The notes beneath the pieces were generated by a model. That model did not search any database. It was not told the origin of the DNA and was given only the letters and a program-made list of their open reading frames with translations. This document shows positions 1-7,695 of a stretch of DNA of 64,000 bases, in pieces. Position numbers and translations under genes: made by a program. How positions within the stretch are numbered: the first letter of the stretch is position 1; each line of letters opens with the position of its first letter. This DNA comes from Malonomonas rubra DSM 5091 (lineage in GTDB: Bacteria; Desulfobacterota; Desulfuromonadia; Desulfuromonadales; Geopsychrobacteraceae): the NCBI RefSeq assembly GCF_900142125.1, contig NZ_FQZT01000010.1, forward strand, positions 62,001 through 126,000, in the 5' to 3' direction.

Positions 1-863
1 GCAGATTCATCCATCTCTGTTTGATCAACACTGATTGTTAATATACGGTCGATAAAAGTTTGGTCAGTGACAGAGACAACACCAATCATGCCGACAATCA
101 GCAAAAGAACAATTTTTTTTCTGTGTTTCTGTGGAGCAAAAATGCAGGATATTATAGCGCCGGCGACCAATCCAACAAATGCCCCACGACTGCGGCAAAG
201 GATAACAGCATTGACAGTAAAGGCGCCCGAAACTAAGCAAATTATCTTGCCATACCAGGGGCTTCTTAAAAACTGAATGGCAATAATGGGTAACATCGCC
301 GCCATGAAGGCGGCAAAGAAATTTGCCTCGGCAAAATCAGCGCCACCGATCCCCTCCAAACGTCCTCTGGAAAAGGCACCGAAAGGTATGCTGTAGGCTT
401 TCATCCCGAGAATTGTAGCCGCTCCCGCCAACACCCAGAACAACCCACTGAGTTTCTTATAGTCAGTGATGACGTGGGTCATCATCAGGGTGAAAATAAC
501 AATCTTGGTGAATTTAACCGTTGGGTGATCAGTTGCCCCATAGCGACCAACAGTTTCAGGAGAAATAAAGTGAGTCAGCCATAATGCCAGCAAGAAAAAA
601 AGGAGATACCATTCTTGCCTGTAAAGAAGCGCTTCACCAAATTTCAACTTCTTGCGCTGAAGAATAATTCCAATCAAAGTTGCTACTGCCAAGGTAAAAG
701 AAAAACGAAATCCCATTCTCGCAAAAGGTCTGCCATACCATTGATCAGCAGGATTTATGCAATAATCCGCAAGGTACCCGTAAATCCCTAGGTGCGGAAA
801 CAGTAAAGAACCAGCAGAAAAAATAAAAAAACAAGCTATGAAGAAGTATCCCTTTAAAGACAT
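1..863 (-). CDS. O-antigen ligase-like membrane protein (exosortase A-associated type), 3' end off the left edge
   Basis: An open reading frame runs without a stop from ATG at 863 to the window edge (287 codons seen). It encodes a polytopic membrane protein with an N-terminal hydrophobic segment, a stretch beginning QEWYLLFFLLALWLTHF, and a region with CRSRGAF followed by more hydrophobic helices. This layout is that of Wzy/WaaL-type O-antigen polymerases and ligases, and specifically resembles the putative O-glycosylation ligase found with exosortase A. Such proteins act in the inner membrane on the periplasmic face, joining lipid-linked glycans to each other or to an acceptor. The start codon overlaps the stop of the upstream acyltransferase gene by one base (TGATG), which suggests translational coupling. 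The C-terminal part is not visible, so polymerase and ligase cannot be told apart. Confidence 0.75.
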   Translation of the reverse strand, partial: MSLKGYFFIACFFIFSAGSLLFPHLGIYGYLADYCINPADQWYGRPFARMGFRFSFTLAVATLIGIILQRKKLKFGEALLYRQEWYLLFFLLALWLTHFISPETVGRYGATDHPTVKFTKIVIFTLMMTHVITDYKKLSGLFWVLAGAATILGMKAYSIPFGAFSRGRLEGIGGADFAEANFFAAFMAAMLPIIAIQFLRSPWYGKIICLVSGAFTVNAVILCRSRGAFVGLVAGAIISCIFAPQKHRKKIVLLLIVGMIGVVSVTDQTFIDRILTISVDQTEMDES

Positions 864-1888
864 CACAGCCTACTGTATCTACTTCTCAAGCTCAAAATGG
901 GCTTTTCAACTAAATAGTACGAAACCAATGCCGCTACAAAAACCAACAGAATATTCAGCGGGAAGCTGTTATAAATTAAATCAGATTTCCTATTTAAAAA
1001 AGGTTGCTGCCAAAGATATAAAGAGTAGCTCAAAGTCCCAATATAAACGAAAATTTTTGAGTTCAATATAGAATACGATATTCCATTTTTCAGTCTCGTT
1101 GCCCACTCAATCAATAAAGCTATACAAATATTCAGCAAGGTATAACCTATTGGATAGCTAAGAGATATAGATCCCCGAAAATAGTTCAAAAAGAAAACCA
1201 ATATAACTAACAAAGGAACCAGCCACCCTCCAACACTCCTACCCCATAAACTAGGAGTTCCCCAGTAATATCTAATTCCAGCCAAGACGCAACCAGTTGC
1301 TAATGCGTCACACACCGTATGAAAAGTAGCCCCGATCCCTGGGAACTGAGATGGCATAAACTGCCACGTCAAAACCCTAATAACTGGGACTACAAGAATT
1401 ACACCGCAAGCAAACAACAAACCTCTTTTATTCCCCAATAAAAGCAAAGTTAACGGCCATAGTAAATAAAACTGTTCCTCTACGGCCAGTGACCACAAAT
1501 GACCAACCTGCCAACTACTATCGAAATAATAGTTAACCGTATAAGTGATGGAATAAATAAAATCAAGAGCAGTCAAGTCAAGCCAACCTAAATAGTCAGC
1601 AATAAAAATGCAGAATACATAAAAGTACAAAGCAGGAAAAATTCTTATAGTTCTCCTCATATAGAATTTTTTCAAAGATATTTGACCATACTTCTCGCGC
1701 TCTAAGAGAAGTAATGTTGTAATTAAATAGCCTGAAAGAACAAAAAATATTCTGACACCAAGGTTTCCAAGTCCAAACAAAGGTGCTATGAATTGAGGAT
1801 AATAAAATCCAACAGTTCCTCTAGTGTGCGACAGTAAAACAAAAACAACTGCAATGCACCTAATACCATCTAAAGACGGAATCCTCAT
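863..1888 (-). CDS. Acyltransferase 3 family membrane protein (OafA/NodX type)
   Basis: A 341-residue polytopic membrane protein with the family's N-terminal signature LDGIRCIAVVFVLLSHTRG, containing the conserved His, and the motif WSLAVEEQFYLLWP near the middle. Members transfer acetyl, succinyl or other acyl groups from a cytoplasmic acyl-CoA to exported sugars. The protein has only the membrane domain; the SGNH domain often fused at the C-terminus is missing, but the gene just upstream (1888-2580) encodes a separate SGNH hydrolase and overlaps this one by a single base (TAATG). The pair may therefore work as a split OafA-like O-acyltransferase. That pairing is inference from the overlap; the family assignment is firm. 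Confidence 0.88.
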   Translation of the reverse strand: MRIPSLDGIRCIAVVFVLLSHTRGTVGFYYPQFIAPLFGLGNLGVRIFFVLSGYLITTLLLLEREKYGQISLKKFYMRRTIRIFPALYFYVFCIFIADYLGWLDLTALDFIYSITYTVNYYFDSSWQVGHLWSLAVEEQFYLLWPLTLLLLGNKRGLLFACGVILVVPVIRVLTWQFMPSQFPGIGATFHTVCDALATGCVLAGIRYYWGTPSLWGRSVGGWLVPLLVILVFFLNYFRGSISLSYPIGYTLLNICIALLIEWATRLKNGISYSILNSKIFVYIGTLSYSLYLWQQPFLNRKSDLIYNSFPLNILLVFVAALVSYYLVEKPILSLRSRYSRL

Positions 1889-2580
1889 TATTTATTCCAA
1901 CCTATACTCTCTAAAAGCCTCTGGACCTCTTCTCCAAACAACTTATACCCACTACCATTCAAATGAATACCGTCATTCGTAAAATTAGGCGAAAGCATTT
2001 TGTCCTGACCATAAACAAAGGAAGGAGTTTTCATATTATGTACATTTTTTTTGATCGATAGCGCATTCAACTGACTGTTAAATTCAAAAATATCAGAATT
2101 TTTCAATTTAATATCTCGCAAAGCACCTATTGGCAGTAAAGAGGCTACAACTACTTCAGACTCAGGGAACTTAGCTTTGACATCAGAAAGCAATTTTGAA
2201 TATTCCCTTATAATATCAACAGCTTTAAAACCTCTAGCCAGATCATTAAAACCAATCATAATAAAAATGATTTTAGGTGAAACTCCAATAGAAGACTCTA
2301 AACGTGCCCTCACCCCACTGACAGTGTCTCTACCAATACCGCGATTGTAGACTCCTTTACTACCGATAAGCTCTTGCCATTCAGCACGATCAATATGGCT
2401 ATCACCAATCATATATAACCCATTAGGATCAGGTTGCAACTGAGAGAAATGCCCAACCCTAGCTTGATAATAAAGGTCTCTATTTGGAGGCTTCTCATCA
2501 AGCAAATGTTTGATGAGAAATGAAAACAAAAGGCACCATCCGACAGCAGCAAAAACGATAAATATCTTCTTTAAGGGCAA
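1888..2580 (-). CDS. Membrane-anchored SGNH/GDSL hydrolase-like protein
   Basis: A 230-residue protein with an uncleaved-looking N-terminal membrane segment (about residues 5-25) followed by a periplasmic SGNH domain. Block I is MIGDSHIDR with the catalytic Ser in GDS, block III is IGFNDL with the oxyanion Asn, and block V is DGIHLNGSGY with the Asp-His pair. All catalytic residues are present. Such enzymes are acetyl- or acyl-esterases or, next to acyltransferase-3 or MBOAT proteins, transfer partners that move an acyl group to a sugar. The stop codon overlaps the start of the acyltransferase-3 gene, which supports a joint role in O-acylating the exported polysaccharide; the substrate is unknown. 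Confidence 0.82.
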   Translation of the reverse strand: MPLKKIFIVFAAVGWCLLFSFLIKHLLDEKPPNRDLYYQARVGHFSQLQPDPNGLYMIGDSHIDRAEWQELIGSKGVYNRGIGRDTVSGVRARLESSIGVSPKIIFIMIGFNDLARGFKAVDIIREYSKLLSDVKAKFPESEVVVASLLPIGALRDIKLKNSDIFEFNSQLNALSIKKNVHNMKTPSFVYGQDKMLSPNFTNDGIHLNGSGYKLFGEEVQRLLESIGWNK

Positions 2581-2626
2581 ATCAAACCTCTAAAAAATAG
2601 ATTAATTGCTACATTCAAGTAACGGA

Positions 2627-4117
2627 TCAATCATTATAGTACCTATCTTTCAGATGGGTATTCGCCCAGATAAATAACAATGGTCGCACCGGTGACGTTA
2701 ACCAGGGTCTCCATTTTTTGTTGTTTGACATAAAAAACAAAACATTACTGTTAAACAACTTAAGAAACTTATTGAATTCCTTGAGGAGAAAGACCTTGAA
2801 CTTCGAATATGGCTTCATACCCAAGTTCTTTAGAAAAAGATTGAAGCTCTCGTGAGCCTCGCTCGTTGAAGGCCACCAGAAAGGCGTATTTGAAGCTGTA
2901 TCTTTTTTCCTAACCCCAAACAGCTCACGAGGCACACCCGCCCTTTCTCCCAAGCGCCGAGCTATCGGTCGGTCATAATCGGTGTTCAAAGTCCATGGCT
3001 TCATTTCCTCAAGTAGGCTGATCTTTTGTATTTCTGCGGCATGTCTGATTCCCCACCAAGGAACAAGCGTCATAAATAAACCGGTTACCAGGCGAAATTC
3101 ACACATCATTTCTTCAAAATCTCCCACAGCCTCAGCTAGCCCTTGCTGCTTTCTTTCCCAGACGGTGTCACCATACCCTCCACTGAAAAACAAACTAAGT
3201 GGTTGCGGATATTCAAATATCGAAAGATTTCTTCCTCCTGACCCTCCAGAGCCAGCCCAAACAGTGACCTCATTTCTATACGCCTTAGGTTCTTGCCGGT
3301 AGGTTTGACATTGGACATTTAAATAAGTAGCTATCTTTTCACCAGAGTCAGACCCCCTCCACAGGCTTGATGAGTTGACAATAGAAAAAGTTTTTGTACA
3401 GCCTGCAGCTTGTGCAACAACAGTTGCCGCAACTGAATCATATCCGGAAGAAAGTCCTGCAATCATTTCAATGCCGTGACTACGTTTGGCAGACCTAGCA
3501 TTGGCCCCCATGCGTTCAGCCGCTTCCAATAAATAAGTTTCATAGTCTTTATAGCTTTTTACAGAAGGGAATAAATCTGGTTTATCAACCAGTACCAACT
3601 GCCCTTCATTCCATACAATATTTTTGAAATATACAATATTGATATCTGTCCCGGACGAGGGGATCGATTCTTTATAAGAGTTCAAGCCTCTTGATTCAAC
3701 AGTGAATAAATCTGAAACATAATTTGGATAATTTTCATCCAGACTAAGATCTGCAACCTTCAAAAGGCCTGGGAGGGAATTGCTAATATATATATGCCCA
3801 TCTATTTCACAGTACCAAAGCCTATCAATACCTGTTGCAGAGCTTACAAATATCAGCTGTTCTCCTCTTCTTCGAACTCCCGACCCAAAAATCAAATCAG
3901 CCTTATCGAAATCTCCGCACTCAAAACCTCCGTCCCAAACAGCCTCAACAGCCCAATTTTCAGCAATTTCAACCAATGGTCCATGAAATAAATCAGCACA
4001 TTGTGCAGAACGATTAACAACACACACCCAAGCTAACTTGGGCCAGTTTTTCTGCAAAACATAATTAATCGTAGTCATAGAAAAAACACGCTCTAGCAAG
4101 CCAGTTGACGTAAACAT
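2627..4117 (-). CDS. Asparagine synthase-like protein lacking the glutaminase nucleophile
   Basis: A 496-residue protein whose second half has a degenerate PP-loop, GLSSGYDSVAA, in place of the SGGxDS loop of asparagine synthetases, with a downstream SIVNSSSLWRGSDSGEK stretch that fits the ATP-pyrophosphatase domain. The first half resembles the N-terminal fold of asparagine synthetase B, but no Met-Cys start is present, so it should not hydrolyse glutamine. Proteins of this group occur in many polysaccharide loci, where they are suspected of amidating or otherwise activating a carboxylate. The start at 4117 overlaps the upstream acetyltransferase gene by 25 bases and is preceded by AGGA; the ATG at 4078 is an alternative without a clear ribosome site. 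It is distinct from the Cys-bearing XrtA amidotransferase. Function unproven. Confidence 0.7.
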   Translation of the reverse strand: MFTSTGLLERVFSMTTINYVLQKNWPKLAWVCVVNRSAQCADLFHGPLVEIAENWAVEAVWDGGFECGDFDKADLIFGSGVRRRGEQLIFVSSATGIDRLWYCEIDGHIYISNSLPGLLKVADLSLDENYPNYVSDLFTVESRGLNSYKESIPSSGTDINIVYFKNIVWNEGQLVLVDKPDLFPSVKSYKDYETYLLEAAERMGANARSAKRSHGIEMIAGLSSGYDSVAATVVAQAAGCTKTFSIVNSSSLWRGSDSGEKIATYLNVQCQTYRQEPKAYRNEVTVWAGSGGSGGRNLSIFEYPQPLSLFFSGGYGDTVWERKQQGLAEAVGDFEEMMCEFRLVTGLFMTLVPWWGIRHAAEIQKISLLEEMKPWTLNTDYDRPIARRLGERAGVPRELFGVRKKDTASNTPFWWPSTSEAHESFNLFLKNLGMKPYSKFKVFLLKEFNKFLKLFNSNVLFFMSNNKKWRPWLTSPVRPLLFIWANTHLKDRYYND

Positions 4118-4644
4118 TTACCCGGGTTTCCTGCAATAATTGAATAGGGCTCAACATTCTGTCGAACGACGGCCCCGGAACCAATTATGCTGCCCTTGCC
4201 TAAAACAACATCAGGAAAGATAATTGCTCCAGCCCCAATCCAACAATCATCCTCAACGATGATAGGTCCCAATTTACGAATCATCGGCTTGACCTCAGGA
4301 TGCTCATTGAGCCTCGACAAATCCGGATAACTGCTGGAAACAAACGTCACATATGGGGCGACAGCAACCCGTTCTCCGAAAGTCACCGCAGGTGGTTCTT
4401 TCGCCAGACCAAGCACCAATGCTCCGTAACCAATGCAAGTATCTTTACCAACAGGAATTCCAGACAAACGGAGCAAATGCGCTCTTAAATTTGCGTAAGG
4501 ATTGTGTGCAGCCTTATTGCGCAAAACAGTCGCAGGATAGCACCACCAAAAAAGTTGATAGAAGGTCCACGCAGGTCCAGTGTTGATTAAATCACGGATT
4601 CTAAACCCAAAGGCTAGCATTGTTTTAAAAAAATCATTCCGCAT
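4093..4644 (-). CDS. Hexapeptide-repeat O-acetyltransferase (WcaF/LbH type)
   Basis: A 183-residue protein. The N-terminal third is the WcaF-like lead segment, with FYQLFWWCYPATVLRNK, and the C-terminal two thirds show left-handed beta-helix hexapeptide repeats such as VEDDCWIGAGAIIFPDVVLG and KGSIIGSGAVV, ending in the typical IAGNPGK. The family transfers acetyl from acetyl-CoA to sugar hydroxyls in the cytoplasm, as in colanic acid synthesis. The gene sits 3 bases downstream of the flippase gene and overlaps the asparagine-synthase-like gene, so it is in the same transcript. It is likely to acetylate a precursor sugar of this exopolysaccharide; the exact sugar cannot be read from sequence. 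Confidence 0.85.
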   Translation of the reverse strand: MRNDFFKTMLAFGFRIRDLINTGPAWTFYQLFWWCYPATVLRNKAAHNPYANLRAHLLRLSGIPVGKDTCIGYGALVLGLAKEPPAVTFGERVAVAPYVTFVSSSYPDLSRLNEHPEVKPMIRKLGPIIVEDDCWIGAGAIIFPDVVLGKGSIIGSGAVVRQNVEPYSIIAGNPGKCLRQLAC

Positions 4645-4647
4645 GGC

Positions 4648-6180
4648 TCAACCTCTGAAACTAAACTTTGCAAAAAAACGGATGCGTAAATCGACTGGGA
4701 CCAACAAGAACAAACCGAGAACAAACCATATCAATACAGCTAACAAAACTTGCAAGCTGAAAGTTGACCACTTCTCAGGAGGAAAATAGGTTACACCTAA
4801 CCAGCAGAAAGTCGAAAACAGACCACTTGAGACGATAGACGGCAGCACAGCTGATTTTACAAACCCACTAAATGAAAGCCTTAATTTTTTAAACAGATAC
4901 CAAGGCATCGCCACACTGGGAACCAACAATCTAGCAACAAGAGTACCTCCCGCAACACCTGCTATTCCCATATCTAAAACTGTTACAAAAAGTATCGACA
5001 ACAAAAGATTAACAAAAGCCTCTACCACGGTTACTTTTGCTGTGTAAGCAACATACCCCAATGCAGATAAAACATTAACGCAGGGCTGTATAATTAATGT
5101 AGGAAATTTCGACAGAGCCAAAAGTGCCATTATTTCTGCTGCTGCAAAAACAGATTCTTTCCCGAACCCATCCTGAAACATCCACAGATCGATAAAAGAT
5201 TTTGAGTAGAACACAAAACCAACATAAACTAACAATCCAAAGCAGAGAGTAACGCGCAATTGCCGGTAAAAGAGATGCCGCACTTCCCCCTCTGTACCGC
5301 CGGCTGCCGCACGCTGGATTGCCGGAAAAAATGTGTTCCCGATTATAACGATAAAAGTCGCTGAATAGTAGACCAGCATCGCCCCAACATTGTATTCGCG
5401 AACATCTGCAACTGCTAAAAAAATACCAACGATAACAAGGTCGCTCTGACCTATTATTTTAACAGCGGCATTGGTAAAAAATGAGGCGAGTCCGTACCCC
5501 AGCAATTCCTTTATGCGTTCTTGGGAAAAAAGAAAAGGAAAGGTTCTCAAATCTTGCTGAATTATTCCAGCAAAGATTCGATTCCCAAAAACTGCACAAA
5601 TATTTCCTGCAATAATCGCAAGCACCAATCCCCAAAGTCCCCAGCCGACCTCAAGTGCATAGATAGTCCCGACCGTCCGCACCAATAGCACAACTAAGTC
5701 AACGCCACGAGCCAGGTCGAAACGATCGTGAGCTGCTAAAACACTTGAATAGATTGCAGCGATAGCAGCCAACCATACATTAACAACCATTAAAGGAAGA
5801 AGAATGCTAACCGTATCATAGTGCTCGGGAGGAACTCCCTCAAACATTGCAGGGAACAACCAACCGAGCCCTATACCAACCAGCAAAATCAGAACGCCCG
5901 CGAGGCTGAAAAAGCCGAAGCCTGCCCGAATGGTTTCGTCCACCCCAACAAGATCGTTTTTACCGAGATAAAGCGCAACATAGCGCCCAACACTGGCGCG
6001 CACACCAAGATCAAAGATCCCCATGTAACCAGTCAGAACATTCAAAAGACTCCATATCCCGTAAGAAATCGCATCAAGTTTACCAACTATGTATGGCGAC
6101 AAAAAAAACATAACCAGCAAAGTCGCAGCATGACCTCCCCAGTTAAAGGCAAGATTTCGTAAGTGAGTACGGGCACTCAT
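4648..6180 (-). CDS. Wzx-type lipid-linked oligosaccharide flippase
   Basis: A 510-residue membrane protein with about 12-14 hydrophobic helices and no other domain, of the length and helix pattern of the polysaccharide transporter/MATE-like flippase family. The N-terminus (SARTHLRNLAFNWGGHAATL, then MFFLSPYIVGKLDAISYGIWSLL) matches the family's usual first helices and loop. These proteins turn undecaprenyl-linked repeat units from the cytoplasmic to the periplasmic leaflet of the inner membrane. Its presence with a Wzz-like protein, a Wza-like protein and an O-antigen-ligase-like protein makes the locus a Wzx/Wzy-type pathway. ATG at 6180 follows the MBOAT gene by 34 bases. Confidence 0.87.
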   Translation of the reverse strand: MSARTHLRNLAFNWGGHAATLLVMFFLSPYIVGKLDAISYGIWSLLNVLTGYMGIFDLGVRASVGRYVALYLGKNDLVGVDETIRAGFGFFSLAGVLILLVGIGLGWLFPAMFEGVPPEHYDTVSILLPLMVVNVWLAAIAAIYSSVLAAHDRFDLARGVDLVVLLVRTVGTIYALEVGWGLWGLVLAIIAGNICAVFGNRIFAGIIQQDLRTFPFLFSQERIKELLGYGLASFFTNAAVKIIGQSDLVIVGIFLAVADVREYNVGAMLVYYSATFIVIIGNTFFPAIQRAAAGGTEGEVRHLFYRQLRVTLCFGLLVYVGFVFYSKSFIDLWMFQDGFGKESVFAAAEIMALLALSKFPTLIIQPCVNVLSALGYVAYTAKVTVVEAFVNLLLSILFVTVLDMGIAGVAGGTLVARLLVPSVAMPWYLFKKLRLSFSGFVKSAVLPSIVSSGLFSTFCWLGVTYFPPEKWSTFSLQVLLAVLIWFVLGLFLLVPVDLRIRFFAKFSFRG

Positions 6181-6214
6181 ATATATTCAAAACCTCTATC
6201 CAACACAGATTTCG

Positions 6215-7633
6215 TCAAAATTGAAAATACAAAAAAGCGGATTTATTCGTATCTAAAGCTATCATCAGATAAATAATTAAAGTAGCCACTCCCGCGCTGA
6301 CGGCAACCGGGAGCCTTATAAAACCAGCTAGCAACAAATCTTTCCATTTAACAGGCACAAAATGCGTAACCACCGACAGAGCTAACACACACGCAGAAAG
6401 TGCAGTCACTGGGAAGGCCTCTACCGACGAAGTAAACATCGACACGACATAATCGAACGCACTGGCAACATCATCACACCTGAAGAGTATTCGCGTTAAG
6501 GACACAATAGAAAAAACTTGGAAGACACGCAGGCCCAATAAGAATCCCCGGTACACATACGGAGGCTTATTGGCTTGCAATCTACGATTTTTAAAGAAAT
6601 GCTCCAGTCCAACAAAGCTGCCATGAATAAGACCATAAACAACAAAATTCCAACCAGCCCCATGCCAAAGGCCCACGGCAACAAAAACGATCAATACCTT
6701 TATATATAGATTGCACCAACTCCAATCGGCTATAGCCCCATACAGATAATCTCTAAAAAATGAAGACATGGAGATGTGCCAACGTTGCCAGTAATTGGCA
6801 ACACTTGTGGCAATGTACGGACGATTGAAGTTAATGGGCAAATCATACCCAAGCATTTTGCCTGTTCCCAAAGCAATATCTGTGTACCCGGACAAATCCA
6901 TGTAAATCTGAAAACTAAAAGCAACAAGTGAAAAAACCAAAAAAGCAGAGGAGTATTCATGGGGTGTATTGAAAGCAGGATCAACGATTTGAACGGCGAG
7001 AATATCTGCAATTATGATTTTCTTAACCAGGCCGCTGACAACCAATACCAAGCCTTCAGACAGGTTCTTATTGTTGGCCTTTGCTGTCTGCTTGAGTTGT
7101 GGCAAAAAGTATGATGCCCTAACTATTGGGCCTGACAACAACTGAGGAAAGAAAGACATAAACAGTACAAAATCTTTAATTGACGAACTGCTTTTTATTC
7201 TTTCAGCATAGATATCGAGGGGATACGTGATGGCTTGGAACGTCATGAAGGAAATTCCAACCGGGAGAACGACCTGTATTATGAGCTGGTCACGCTCGAA
7301 AAAACTAAAACTTAATAACTGCAAAACTGAATCGATAAAAAAGTTCGCGTATTTAAAATAGAAAAGAATCGACAAACTTAGAAGCAATGCCGCCGAAACC
7401 GCTATTTTCTTTATCCTCTGACTGTTTGACCTGAGTATCACTGAACCACAAAAATAATTTATAGCAGTCAGCGACAACAGCAAGAAGGAAAACCTCCAGT
7501 CGATCGTCATATAAAAATAGTAACTGGCTAATATGAGGACCGTTTTCTTCTGTTCATTCCTATCTTCTACTAGAAGACATACGAAGAAAATGACGAGATA
7601 AAAAATAAAAAATGGAAATGATGTCAATGACAT
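6215..7633 (-). CDS. MBOAT O-acyltransferase (AlgI/DltB-like)
   Basis: A 472-residue polytopic membrane protein with the full MBOAT signature: SGYTDIALG around residues 248-256, NYWQRWHISMSSFFRDYLYG around 280-299, the invariant catalytic His in LWHGAGWN (about 324), a second His at about 337, and the typical C-terminus ending YFQF. AlgI and DltB carry acyl groups across the inner membrane and hand them to periplasmic partners that esterify a polymer. The gene lies directly downstream (62 bases) of the adenylation-carrier-SGNH fusion gene, so the two together contain counterparts of all four Dlt functions. The acyl donor is therefore inferred to be the carrier domain of the neighbour rather than acetyl-CoA. 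No N-terminal signal other than the first membrane helix is seen. Confidence 0.9.
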   Translation of the reverse strand: MSLTSFPFFIFYLVIFFVCLLVEDRNEQKKTVLILASYYFYMTIDWRFSFLLLSLTAINYFCGSVILRSNSQRIKKIAVSAALLLSLSILFYFKYANFFIDSVLQLLSFSFFERDQLIIQVVLPVGISFMTFQAITYPLDIYAERIKSSSSIKDFVLFMSFFPQLLSGPIVRASYFLPQLKQTAKANNKNLSEGLVLVVSGLVKKIIIADILAVQIVDPAFNTPHEYSSAFLVFSLVAFSFQIYMDLSGYTDIALGTGKMLGYDLPINFNRPYIATSVANYWQRWHISMSSFFRDYLYGAIADWSWCNLYIKVLIVFVAVGLWHGAGWNFVVYGLIHGSFVGLEHFFKNRRLQANKPPYVYRGFLLGLRVFQVFSIVSLTRILFRCDDVASAFDYVVSMFTSSVEAFPVTALSACVLALSVVTHFVPVKWKDLLLAGFIRLPVAVSAGVATLIIYLMIALDTNKSAFLYFQF

Positions 7634-7695
7634 AAAAGCAACCAGATCCCACAGTGCAAAAAGTAGCTTTTTAGTATAAATCTGCTATCGTGAAC

